Positions 25,613 through 33,457 of a DNA stretch of 64,000 bases are shown piece by piece. This DNA comes from Caryophanales bacterium UBA1744 (lineage in GTDB: Bacteria > Bacillota_I > Bacilli_A > RFN20 > CAG-826), in contig DCHU01000029.1 of the NCBI GenBank assembly GCA_002314915.1, positions 33,451-97,450 of the forward strand, written 5' to 3'. The position numbers and the translations under genes are program-made. The stretch's first letter is position 1. Every line of letters begins with the position of its first letter. The notes beneath the pieces were generated by a model, which worked only from the letters and a program-made list of their open reading frames with translations, did no database searches and was not told where the DNA came from.

Positions 25613-25687
25613 TGGCGCTAACTAGAGGGCTCGAACCTCCAACCGATCGGTTAACAGCCGATTGCTCTGCCATTGAGCTAAGTTAGC
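25613..25687 (-). tRNA. tRNA-Asn (anticodon GTT)
   Basis: 75-nt cloverleaf on the minus strand: acceptor GCTAACT/AGTTAGC, anticodon stem ATCGG/CCGAT with loop CTGTTAA, encoded CCA. First gene of a two-tRNA unit. Confidence 0.95.
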
Positions 25688-25701
25688 ACTAGACTTACGC
25701 T

Positions 25702-25731
25702 TCTATAAAAGCGCTCAAATATATTAAGCAA
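25702..25731 (-). promoter_or_regulatory. Promoter of the tRNA-Asn/tRNA-Glu unit
   Basis: Minus strand: TTGCTT (25726-25731), 18 bp, TATAGA (25702-25707), 14 nt before tRNA-Asn. Confidence 0.5.
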
Positions 25732-25781
25732 CTCCTTAAAAATTTGCAACAATAAATACAACACTTTTTGAATGTTATTAA

Positions 25782-25805
25782 TAAAAGCGGCCCGAATGGA
25801 CCGCT
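25782..25805 (-). terminator. Terminator of acpP
   Basis: Minus-strand stem AGCGGTCC / GGGCCGCT (8 bp, one mismatch), ATTC loop, TTTTATT tail. Confidence 0.8.
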
Positions 25806-25822
25806 CTTGTTGCTAATTAGCG

Positions 25823-26056
25823 TTATTTGGAAGCAACTTTGGAATCGATCTTACCGAGTAAGTCACCGACAGTCTTGAACTCAGCGAGTTCTTCTGTGGC
25901 GAACTGGATTCCATACTTATCTTCAAGATCTAAGCACATCTCGACGACGTCAAGGCTGTCCAAACCTAAATCCTTAAGAGCCTTGTCATCTGCGATTGTG
26001 TCTGCACCGACTTTGTCGGCTAAGAACTTTCTAATTTCTTCAACTTGTCTACTCAT
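25823..26056 (-). CDS. acpP: Acyl carrier protein
   Basis: 77 aa, acidic, four-helix ACP. The phosphopantetheine site is the Ser in LGLDSLDVVEMCLDLED (near residue 36). It carries growing acyl chains in fatty acid synthesis. GAGGT is 8 nt before the ATG. It stands alone behind its own promoter and terminator, not beside other fab genes. Confidence 0.95.
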   Translation of the reverse strand: MSRQVEEIRKFLADKVGADTIADDKALKDLGLDSLDVVEMCLDLEDKYGIQFATEELAEFKTVGDLLGKIDSKVASK

Positions 26057-26075
26057 AGTTTTGTACCTCGAGGTA

Positions 26076-26104
26076 ATTATAGTGCAATTAAAGACCTTTG
26101 TTAA
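26076..26104 (-). promoter_or_regulatory. Promoter of acpP
   Basis: Minus strand: TTAACA (26099-26104), 17 bp, TATAAT (26076-26081). It isolates acpP from the pilus operon ending at 26130. Confidence 0.75.
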
Positions 26105-26129
26105 ATGAGTTTCAAGTTGTATCTTGCGA

Positions 26130-26273
26130 TTATCCTAATGCTGATGAGATTGTGATCTGGCTTGCAACGTCCTGTGCGGACTGCTGGAAAGCCGGGATTA
26201 AAACTGCTGCGATGATGCCGAATACGGCGATGACTAAAACCATCGTGAGCAACGTTCCTTTTAGTTCTGACAT
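26130..26273 (-). CDS. Small pilin-like protein (Flp-type), 47 aa
   Basis: Translation of the minus strand from ATG 26273 gives 47 residues: a short hydrophilic start MSELKGTLLT, one hydrophobic helix (about 11-29, VLVIAVFGIIAAVLIPAF), and a polar tail QQSAQDVASQITISSALG. Size and layout are those of Flp/Tad major pilins, but without the Gly-|-x4-Glu-Tyr processing motif. AAAGGAGGTAACC is the strongest ribosome binding site of the operon, as expected for the most abundant subunit. Last gene of the Tad-like operon, 13 nt after the TadE-like gene. Too short for the usual ORF cut-off. Confidence 0.75.
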   Translation of the reverse strand: MSELKGTLLTMVLVIAVFGIIAAVLIPAFQQSAQDVASQITISSALG

Positions 26274-26286
26274 GGTTACCTCCTTT

Positions 26287-26625
26287 CTAATCTAAATAAC
26301 CGATGACCGTCGATCGGGTAACCGACACTGTCATGGCAGATTGCGACATTACAAGAGGGTCGTATTCCCTCGATAAGGTGAATATGAAAACATCACCAGG
26401 CCTTGATGCGGTTGTGGTCTCTATTTTGACGGTGGCTTTGTTCTTCTCTATAAGAGATAGCGTTTCTTTCGATATGGTTCCCTCCAAAGACACCTTCTTT
26501 GCAACCGTCAAAGCGGTAGAGTCTAAGGCGCTGTGGATGGCCTGTATCGAATATAGGTCACCAGAATAGGCGATGACCTCGATTATGAAGAATAAGGTTA
26601 GGATGAATCCGAGTTTAGAGCCCAT
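26287..26625 (-). CDS. TadE-like pseudopilin
   Basis: 112 aa. One N-terminal hydrophobic helix (GFILTLFFIIEVIAYSGDL) followed by a pilin-type helix (IHSALDSTALTVAKKVSLEG) and a beta-rich C-terminus. The pattern is that of TadE/TadF minor pilins. It overlaps tadC by 11 nt and has GGGAGG before its ATG. Function by context: minor subunit or initiator of the pilus. Confidence 0.6.
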   Translation of the reverse strand: MGSKLGFILTLFFIIEVIAYSGDLYSIQAIHSALDSTALTVAKKVSLEGTISKETLSLIEKNKATVKIETTTASRPGDVFIFTLSREYDPLVMSQSAMTVSVTRSTVIGYLD

Positions 26626-27256
26626 TGACTATGCCTCCCATGATATTGATTATTCCGACCGTTATCATAATCATCGTCAGAGCGCTTCCGACGAGAGGGA
26701 AGTAAGAGCCTGTGGCTAGTTTCTTATCAAGTCGTTTAACCTCTTGCTTTCTCTCATTTTGCAAAAGGGATGTGAAAAGGAAATTGAACTGATTGATATA
26801 GGAGACATCCCCTCCTTCTATCGACATCCTGTAGATTGAGATGAGGACTTGTTTGCATTCCAATGTGCCGAGTTCCTCACCAAACTCCATAAAAGGCCTG
26901 ACGGTTTTGTCGTTATCAACGCTTTTCAAGAGATTCGTTAGTTTATCCGCCATGGAAGGAGTGGCGAACTGTATTACTTCTTCTATTGCGTTATAAACAG
27001 GAAGCCCGTTTTTGATATAGATTGCAAAATACGAGAAAATCCTGATGAATTCCTGTGATAACGCATCTTTTTCGTCCTGAATCTTTTTCTTTGGACTCGT
27101 TATGAACAAATAATTCGCAACGGCTAAAATTAGGAATAAAGATATAGGCATAAGCAAAGAGTTCTGCAGCAAGAAACTCAACACAACGAAGGCTATGCCT
27201 ATAACATCCCCTATTATCAATATGATCAGCTGAGTCTTATTTAGTTTTATTCGCAT
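26615..27256 (-). CDS. TadC-like type II/IV secretion platform protein
   Basis: 213 aa. N-terminal pair of membrane segments (10-55), a cytoplasmic T2SSF helical bundle (AIYIKNGLPVYNAIEEVI, MSIEGGDVSYINQF), and a C-terminal membrane segment near 190-210. Shorter than TadC (~300 aa). With TadB it forms the inner-membrane platform on which the CpaF ATPase acts. GGAGG 7 nt before the ATG; overlaps TadB by 20 nt. Confidence 0.72.
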   Translation of the reverse strand: MRIKLNKTQLIILIIGDVIGIAFVVLSFLLQNSLLMPISLFLILAVANYLFITSPKKKIQDEKDALSQEFIRIFSYFAIYIKNGLPVYNAIEEVIQFATPSMADKLTNLLKSVDNDKTVRPFMEFGEELGTLECKQVLISIYRMSIEGGDVSYINQFNFLFTSLLQNERKQEVKRLDKKLATGSYFPLVGSALTMIMITVGIINIMGGIVNGL

Positions 27257-27956
27257 TGCGTTTCCTCCATTCGAATTTGAGTTTTTCTCCCGTTATGTTC
27301 ATTGTGAAGAAAAGAGATGAGCCTATCACAAGGACAAAATAGGACACGGTTAAAAGGATGTAGATGATCGAGTTTGATAATTCCTCATAGAACATCGATA
27401 AACCAAATCTGATGGACAGGAGGATAATCGCGCTTAAGGCCCACAAGGTCAGGAACTGAACCAAGTTATTCATCTTCACTTTGTCCTTCTGATTCTCTAC
27501 TTTCTCCACCTCCGCGACCTCGACTAACAAAGGGCCGGCAAGATCTAGGACATCGCCTCCTTGTTCTTCATAGATATGAAATATGGACAAGAACATCTTG
27601 TAGTAATCCTGATGGAAGTAGTTGGCTAGATACTGGATCTTTTCTCTTGCCTGATATTGGTCTATCGAATCCGTTATGTCCTTTTCTTCTCCTGTCACTC
27701 CTTCGATAGCGCTGTAATAAGCGCCATCAACCGAGTTAAGACTGGATAGCGAGACCATGAAAGAGTAGACGAACTGATAACACTCATGCCTCCTTCTCGT
27801 TTTAACTACGTAGTCTCCAACCATAGGCCTAACAAGGAATAGAAGAACCACTTCGAATACCGCAAAAATCAATATCCCGAGAATGATGTTGTTCAACAAT
27901 AGGTATCCCATCACCCCATATATCAGGGCGATAACACTGAAAATCGCGTAAATCAT
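27237..27956 (-). CDS. TadB-like platform protein
   Basis: 239 aa. Two N-terminal membrane segments (3-45), a cytoplasmic bundle with the T2SSF-type helix MFLSIFHIYEEQGGDVLDLAGPLL, and two C-terminal segments (165-222). Overlaps CpaF by 4 nt (ATGA). GGAGGGATAA precedes its ATG. Assigned by architecture and position between a CpaF ATPase and a second T2SSF-like gene. Confidence 0.72.
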   Translation of the reverse strand: MIYAIFSVIALIYGVMGYLLLNNIILGILIFAVFEVVLLFLVRPMVGDYVVKTRRRHECYQFVYSFMVSLSSLNSVDGAYYSAIEGVTGEEKDITDSIDQYQAREKIQYLANYFHQDYYKMFLSIFHIYEEQGGDVLDLAGPLLVEVAEVEKVENQKDKVKMNNLVQFLTLWALSAIILLSIRFGLSMFYEELSNSIIYILLTVSYFVLVIGSSLFFTMNITGEKLKFEWRKRNANKTK

Positions 27957-28906
27957 TTATCCCTCCTAAAGAGAACTTCCATGGTTCCGTCGTCATTCAA
28001 CGTACCGATTTCATCTACAAATCGGTGGATGCGGCCGTCTTGGCTCTGTTCTCTTTTTAAAAATATGTAGTTCTTTATGTGCTTAGACACATCGTCTCTA
28101 AGTTCATCCGGCGAGGAACGCTTGTCTCCTTGCATACAAAGTTTGACTATACGGTTTGGCATGGACTCAAGGTTCAAGGCGTGTATGGATGAGATGAGAC
28201 TGTGTCCTGATGTCGCGGACACCAAAGCGTCATACATCTCGCCACCTCTGCCCTCCGCGACCACTATGTAGTCAGGATTATTTCTTAAAGCGTTCCTTAT
28301 GAGCTTAGGAAATGACGAGGTTTCGTTCTTGTCGTTTGATATCCAAACCGTTAAATCAAGATGAGGTATGGACATTATGTCCAGCTCCTCAATGTTGTCG
28401 ATTACGATGACTCTGGTGTTATCGGGCATCTTGGTTAAAAGCCATTTCTCAAGCTCGGTTTTGCCGGTTGATGTCTCTCCTCCAACGATGATGGAACCTC
28501 GGTTTCTAAGCATTTCTAGGACCAAATCCCTGCTATTTCCTAGGAAAAAGCCTTCATCTTTATCTATTTTCGATTCAAATGACTCTATTCTTAGGTCGAA
28601 CGTGAACACCTTTTCGTTGGAACTCCTTGCGATTGATTTGTAGGTGGCATTTAGCCTATAACGCCCAAAGCTGACATCTAATATCGGAGATGAATACGAG
28701 AACTGTTTCTCTGATAGGTTGGCAACCTGACGAAGGAAATCACCAACTGTATCACTGCTTATTGCCAAATCTCCTTTGAGCCTTCCCCTCTCGCTTGTCA
28801 TATAGAAAAGAGCGGTACCGTTATATGAGATGTCGGTTACCTCGGGAATAGAGAGGAATGGTTTTAAGAATGATTCCTCTATGTATTTGGATGTGTCCTT
28901 ATCCAT
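27953..28906 (-). CDS. CpaF/TadA-type secretion ATPase
   Basis: 317 aa. Walker A GGETSTGKTELEKWLL (near residue 140), Asp box IVIDNIEELD, Walker B-like region NPDYIVVAEGRGGEMYDAL, and the His box SGHSLISSIHALN. This is the CpaF family that drives Tad pilus assembly. It lacks the long N-terminal part of CpaF (usually ~450 aa) but keeps the N-domain from FLSIPEVTDISYNG. GAGG 7 nt before the ATG. Confidence 0.85.
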   Translation of the reverse strand: MDKDTSKYIEESFLKPFLSIPEVTDISYNGTALFYMTSERGRLKGDLAISSDTVGDFLRQVANLSEKQFSYSSPILDVSFGRYRLNATYKSIARSSNEKVFTFDLRIESFESKIDKDEGFFLGNSRDLVLEMLRNRGSIIVGGETSTGKTELEKWLLTKMPDNTRVIVIDNIEELDIMSIPHLDLTVWISNDKNETSSFPKLIRNALRNNPDYIVVAEGRGGEMYDALVSATSGHSLISSIHALNLESMPNRIVKLCMQGDKRSSPDELRDDVSKHIKNYIFLKREQSQDGRIHRFVDEIGTLNDDGTMEVLFRRDK

Positions 28907-29294
28907 ATATGGCCTCCCCCTCTTTTATGTAAAAGGAAGAAACGCTCTCATAGTGGTATGTGGACAAGAAGTCTCCATAGAACGTGATATCAATCCATGT
29001 GGTTCTCCATACGCCTTCTTCGTAAAACCCATCCAACGGTTCCGTCATGAAGCTATATTTGAGCATTGGCTTGTACATATCTAGATTTGTCTTCAGGTAT
29101 GTCTTTACGGTTGATTCCACAACATGTTCGTCAAAGAACGGCTTAGAGGCATCCATAACATTGACCGCCTGGCGGAATACATTCTCATCAAGACCCTGGA
29201 ACGTTCTGTCTAGAGCGCCATAACTCACGGAGAAAGAGAACATCGTGACGCTCAAGATGAAGAGCATCGTCGCTAATAACATATTTGCCATCAT
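28899..29294 (-). CDS. Pilin-like/TadE-like membrane protein of the Tad operon
   Basis: 131 aa. N-terminal hydrophobic helix (MLLATMLFILSVTMFSFSVSYG) then a soluble domain of ~105 residues. The start at 29294 gives an ATGA overlap with the upstream stop and sits 3 nt behind GGGAG (ATG 29291 also possible). No named family; by length and single helix it may be a minor pilin or an assembly factor replacing TadF/TadG. Confidence 0.6.
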   Translation of the reverse strand: MMANMLLATMLFILSVTMFSFSVSYGALDRTFQGLDENVFRQAVNVMDASKPFFDEHVVESTVKTYLKTNLDMYKPMLKYSFMTEPLDGFYEEGVWRTTWIDITFYGDFLSTYHYESVSSFYIKEGEAIYG

Positions 29295-30361
29295 TCTCTC
29301 CCTACACAATATGTGGACGATATGCAGGATCCGATGAAGTTCTTGGTCTTGGTTACTTCAAACTGATACACCCATTTGTCAAGTTGGTTTGGACCGGTGT
29401 CTATTACTTCTAATATGCACTTGAAAACCTTGGCCTCACCCGCCTCAACCGGAGGGAAGTACAGATCGTTGGTGTACAAATCGGTATCGTTTTTGTCCTC
29501 CATGCGTTTCATCGTTCTTCCATCCATTGTGACCGCGTATGTGTCCCGGAGTTGGAAGGTGTACATCTCGTTGTCATCGGACTCCACTATCTCAACCGGA
29601 ATCTGTCTCCATGACGTATATCCATCCGTTTCCAAAGGAAAAATATCAAAATCGCTGAGATAATTCGTGATTTTGATATAAGCGTTTCGGTATAACGGCA
29701 TCACAAGTTCTTTCTTATAGTCAAGAACGCCTATCTGAAGTTGATTAAAAGGCAGGCGATTCTTATCAGGATTCTTAAACTCTTTTACAAACCCTTCATG
29801 CTTTATTGTGTACGCGTTCTGATAGACGGTATGATCGCTCACGCTTGCACCCGTGAAGGCGTCTTTATCTCTTTTTAAATCTCCTTCGGTTGTTAAGTCC
29901 CATGTCCTTGGGCTTTGAACATCGAGTCTGAAATAGGAAACGAATGTAGCGCTCTTTGTGCCATCGGCATTCGTCTCTCTGTTATATAGCCAGAACTTGT
30001 TTCCGGTCGCATTGATCATTTTCCTATCAACCGTAATCGATAGAGTCTTTGTTCCTTTGGCGAATATGGTCACTTTCATCCACATGGTGTCCCTGTAGAC
30101 AAAAGAGGTTGGAAACTTGCCGTCGTTGTGGAATTCGGGTGTTGATTCAACGAGGCTGTTATTGAAAACGATGTAGAATTCGTGCGTTCCTTTTCTGACG
30201 GCTTTAAGTTTGATGTCCAGATTAAAATCCTGGTCATTATTTGGAATGCAGCCTATCTCCTGATCGTCTAAGAATGCCGTTTGGGTAACCGTATCTGTCG
30301 CGGTGGTCGCAAAGCATCCGAGGAACATCGAACCAATTAAAGATACCATTGAAAATCTCAT
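29291..30361 (-). CDS. Secreted protein, first gene of the Tad-like operon
   Basis: 356 aa. MRFSMVSLIGSMFLGC looks like a short lipoprotein signal with lipobox FLGC, but the n-region has only one Arg. The rest is beta-rich and without enzymatic motifs; two Cys near the start (GC) and two at the very end (GSCISSTYC) could bridge. It overlaps the next gene by 4 nt, so it belongs to the pilus operon; a tip adhesin or outer-face anchor is plausible but not shown. AGGGAG 6 nt before the ATG. Confidence 0.65.
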   Translation of the reverse strand: MRFSMVSLIGSMFLGCFATTATDTVTQTAFLDDQEIGCIPNNDQDFNLDIKLKAVRKGTHEFYIVFNNSLVESTPEFHNDGKFPTSFVYRDTMWMKVTIFAKGTKTLSITVDRKMINATGNKFWLYNRETNADGTKSATFVSYFRLDVQSPRTWDLTTEGDLKRDKDAFTGASVSDHTVYQNAYTIKHEGFVKEFKNPDKNRLPFNQLQIGVLDYKKELVMPLYRNAYIKITNYLSDFDIFPLETDGYTSWRQIPVEIVESDDNEMYTFQLRDTYAVTMDGRTMKRMEDKNDTDLYTNDLYFPPVEAGEAKVFKCILEVIDTGPNQLDKWVYQFEVTKTKNFIGSCISSTYCVGRE

Positions 30362-30441
30362 AAAAATTTCTCCCTACACTAATAAGTAGCGGTGAAATTC
30401 GATTTTTTTCCCAAAAAGTTATTATTTTTGCGAAATATTTA

Positions 30442-30447
30442 TATAAT
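30442..30447 (+). promoter_or_regulatory. -10 element of a leaderless-type promoter (gmk)
   Basis: TATAAT at 30442-30447 is followed by six bases and ATG 30454. No Shine-Dalgarno sequence exists in between; the -35 is weak. Diverges from the Tad operon. Confidence 0.6.
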
Positions 30448-30453
30448 GTTGGC

Positions 30454-30996
30454 ATGATTATCCTCGTTGGAGCCTCCGCTAGCGGAAAAACTGAAGTTGC
30501 TAAACTCTTGAGAGTGAAGCACGGAATCGTTAAGGCCATCACCACTACCACTAGAACAATCCGTCCTAGCGAGACTGATGGAGTTGACTACTTTTTCTTA
30601 ACCAAAGAGCAGTTCTTGGAGTTAAAAGAGAAGGACAATTTCGTTGAGACGACCTTATATAACGGCAACTACTATGGCTGTTCTAAGTCACAGGTTGCGG
30701 ATGATAAGGCGGTCATCGTCGATCCAAATGGACTCAAGTCATTCTTGGCACTCAACAATCCAGGAGTCGTAACCTTCTACCTCACAGCAAAAGAAGAGAC
30801 GCGTGGAGCGCGTATGAAGATGAGAGGCGATACCGATGAGAACATCGCTCTCAGATTGAATGGTGACAAAATCGAATTCGCACCAGAAAAAATAGCCCCT
30901 ACGGACTATGTGATTGCGACGGATGACTTATCGCTCGATGAAGTTACCGAAATCGTTTATAAAGACTATATTGAGGCGTTAAAGAAAAGACGCTAA
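30454..30996 (+). CDS. gmk: Guanylate kinase-like protein
   Basis: 180 aa, a little shorter than Gmk (~205). P-loop GASASGKTE at residues 6-14, GMP-binding TTTTRTIRPSETDGVDYFF, and YYGCSKSQV corresponding to the YGT/S loop. The lid region is shortened (GDTDENIALRL). It phosphorylates GMP to GDP if fully functional; a divergent paralog is possible. Monocistronic, with a leaderless-type promoter and a terminator. Confidence 0.8.
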   Translation: MIILVGASASGKTEVAKLLRVKHGIVKAITTTTRTIRPSETDGVDYFFLTKEQFLELKEKDNFVETTLYNGNYYGCSKSQVADDKAVIVDPNGLKSFLALNNPGVVTFYLTAKEETRGARMKMRGDTDENIALRLNGDKIEFAPEKIAPTDYVIATDDLSLDEVTEIVYKDYIEALKKRR

Positions 30997-31001
30997 GAAC
31001 T

Positions 31002-31019
31002 GGGCCGTTAGGCTCTTTT
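31002..31019 (+). terminator. Terminator of the guanylate kinase gene
   Basis: Stem GGGCC / GGCTC (one G-T pair) with GTTA loop and TTTTC. Confidence 0.55.
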
Positions 31020-31031
31020 CTTTTGCGTCTA

Positions 31032-32330
31032 TTAATCGTTGTCTTTGCGTCTTCTTGCGTAATAGTGGACTGAGCACTCCTCTACGGTGAACTCGGTTGC
31101 TTTCGTGACAATCAACTCTATTGTGCCGTACTTAATCTTGTCGCCGACTCTAGCGAATTTCTCGAGTCTATCGTTAATCCAACCGGATAATGTGGAATAA
31201 TCCTCATTAAGTTCTTCATCATCCATGTGGAATCTGTTGAAGAAATCGGTGATGTTCATCATGCCTTTGACGATATAGATGTTTCTCTTGTTAGTCTTCT
31301 TGACTGCGTCATCGACGATTTCTGACTCATCCCACATCTCTCCGACAAGCTCTTCGAGAATATCTTCGAGAGTGATGATACCTTCGGTACCTCCGAATTC
31401 ATCTCTAACTACAGCGATGTGGTTATGGGAGTCTTTCATCATTGCCATGACGAAGGAGATGGTCATGGTTCTTGGAACCGAGATCAATGGGAGGAGGATT
31501 GATTTCACATCAACCGTTCTCTCTTTGACGAGTTTTCTTAAAAGAGTCTTAACCGGGATGAAGCCGATGATGTGGTCAAGATTCTCCTTATAGACAGGGA
31601 TTCTCGAGTGTTTAAAGACATCTTCTTGCTTCAGGAATTCCTGGAATGATGTTTCGATATCGTAGGCAAAGACCTTAACGCGAGGAGTCATGATTTCATA
31701 ACATGATGTCTCTTTGAAGTCGATTGACTTGGAGAGGAGCTCACTCTGATCGTGGTCAATGATGCCTTCGCGTTCAATCTCGTCGACCATGGCCTGAAGT
31801 TCATCATCAGATGCAACGGATTCTTCGCCATCATCAGCCTTTTCGATGAGCGGAGATGTGATGAGTTGAGCGAACTTGTTGGTTGGCCAAACGAATGGTA
31901 AGAAGAGTTTTCTAATCACCATAACAAATGGCGAGAAGAACTTCGCGAATGCGTATGAATGGGATTTGGCAATCTCTTTAGGGAAGATTTCTCCGAAGAT
32001 TAAAACGACCACTAAGAGAATACCTGCACCAATTACCTCTGCAGTATCAGCGTCAATTGAGGTGCTTCCTGTCTTATTTAAGACGGAAACCGCAAGGAAT
32101 GTGACGATAGATGAGGCGAGGATGTTGACAAAGTCATTACCAAATAAGATTGAGGCAATCGTCGTCTCATAGTCCTCTACGCACCTGAGTGCGCGCTTAG
32201 CGCCTTTGCTTGTTTTAGCGTGTCTCTTGAGTTTGAGGATGTTGACGCTTGAGTAAGCCATATCCATCGCTGAGAACATGGCGGAGAAGACGATACAGAC
32301 AGCGATGATTACTGAATACACGATAATCAT
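31032..32330 (-). CDS. CNNM/HlyC-CorC family membrane protein
   Basis: 432 aa. Order: CNNM (DUF21) membrane domain with about four segments (1-150), two CBS domains (about 200-325; MTPRVKVFAYDIE...HSRIPVYKENLDHIIGF, HNHIAVVRDEFGGTEGIITLEDILEELVGE), and a CorC_HlyC domain (350-428). Such proteins export or sense Mg2+ and Co2+. It is coupled (TAATG at 32328-32332) to a paralog, and the pair may act as one heterodimer. Confidence 0.88.
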   Translation of the reverse strand: MIIVYSVIIAVCIVFSAMFSAMDMAYSSVNILKLKRHAKTSKGAKRALRCVEDYETTIASILFGNDFVNILASSIVTFLAVSVLNKTGSTSIDADTAEVIGAGILLVVVLIFGEIFPKEIAKSHSYAFAKFFSPFVMVIRKLFLPFVWPTNKFAQLITSPLIEKADDGEESVASDDELQAMVDEIEREGIIDHDQSELLSKSIDFKETSCYEIMTPRVKVFAYDIETSFQEFLKQEDVFKHSRIPVYKENLDHIIGFIPVKTLLRKLVKERTVDVKSILLPLISVPRTMTISFVMAMMKDSHNHIAVVRDEFGGTEGIITLEDILEELVGEMWDESEIVDDAVKKTNKRNIYIVKGMMNITDFFNRFHMDDEELNEDYSTLSGWINDRLEKFARVGDKIKYGTIELIVTKATEFTVEECSVHYYARRRKDND

Positions 32331-33355
32331 TATTTGCCCTCCTCTCCGAGAGTGTTCCTCTCATTGATTGGACCGACGAGTTCCTCAAGAACGTCTTCCA
32401 TGGTGACCATGCCGATAAGCTCCTTGTCTTTCATGACATAGGCGATCTGGGTGTGATGGTCCTTAAAGCCGTCGACTAAATCATCCATCTTAATGGAAGG
32501 TGAGACGATGTATGGCTTCTGGATATAGTCTTTGAGTTTGATATTTGGGTTCTTGAGATAGGCCGCAAGGAAGTTCTTTACGATGATCGTGCCGATGATT
32601 CTGTTTTTCTCACCGAAATAGACCGGGATACGGGAGTACTTGGTTGAGCAGATTATCTCAGCGAGTTTTGAGTTTGTGAGGCCCTGGATGTCTATTTCAA
32701 ACATCTTATTTGGTCTTGTGAGAACTTCTTTGACCGATGTATCGGTAAAGTCGAATGAAGCCTGGATTAAATCGGACTCATTCTCTTCGAGAAGACCTTC
32801 TTTTTCGTTAAGGTCAAGAACGGAGTTGAAATCGGATTCCGTGAATTCCTCTTCTCCTTTTGAACCGGTGATCTTCTTAGCGAGGGCGATTAAACCTCTA
32901 AAGATGATGGAAATCGGATAGAAAAGAATGATGAAGAATGAAAGAGGGTAGCAAAGAATGGAGGCCATTCTGTTAGGAATTCTCTTGGAAACCTGCTTTG
33001 GAATTGTTTCCGAGAAAATATAAACGATGATGGTCATCACGATTGATGCGATGAGGGAGGTTAACCAATCAAGGTTCTCTCCAAGGCCTAACCAGAACGT
33101 GAATAATGCAGTTGAGATTGTTGATAAAAGAACCGCCGCAACGTTTGTGCCGATAAGGATTGATACGAGTGACTGCTCATAGTGTTTTCTGACCCACAAA
33201 ACTATTTTTGCGGTCTTGCTTCCGTCATCCGCTTTAGTTTCGAAACGATACTTGTTTAAGCAAGAAAAAGCAGTCTCAGAGGCTGCAAAGAAACTAGATA
33301 CAATTACAAGAATTATGATTATCCCAATATATATGGGCCAACTGTCAGGGTTCAA
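32330..33355 (-). CDS. CNNM family membrane protein (paralog)
   Basis: 341 aa, CNNM domain (1-150) plus two CBS domains (about 200-330, MEDVLEELVGP at the end) but no CorC_HlyC domain. The start is TTG at 33353-33355, preceded by AAGGAG 9 nt away; no ATG fits. A GTCGG-4-CCGAC hairpin (33371-33384) lies just upstream of that site and could affect translation. Confidence 0.85.
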   Translation of the reverse strand: MNPDSWPIYIGIIIILVIVSSFFAASETAFSCLNKYRFETKADDGSKTAKIVLWVRKHYEQSLVSILIGTNVAAVLLSTISTALFTFWLGLGENLDWLTSLIASIVMTIIVYIFSETIPKQVSKRIPNRMASILCYPLSFFIILFYPISIIFRGLIALAKKITGSKGEEEFTESDFNSVLDLNEKEGLLEENESDLIQASFDFTDTSVKEVLTRPNKMFEIDIQGLTNSKLAEIICSTKYSRIPVYFGEKNRIIGTIIVKNFLAAYLKNPNIKLKDYIQKPYIVSPSIKMDDLVDGFKDHHTQIAYVMKDKELIGMVTMEDVLEELVGPINERNTLGEEGK

Positions 33356-33410
33356 CTACGTATTCTCCTTGTCGGATAACCGACTGCAATATATTAGCAA
33401 AGATTTCAGC

Positions 33411-33444
33411 ATAATAAAAGCACCCCTCCTAGAAGGAAGGGTGC
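33411..33444 (-). terminator. Terminator of the Pro/Glu/Ala-rich protein gene
   Basis: Minus-strand stem GCACCCTTCC / GGAGGGGTGC (10 bp, one mismatch), 5-nt loop, TTTTATTAT. Confidence 0.85.
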
Positions 33445-33457
33445 AATTAGTTAAGGA

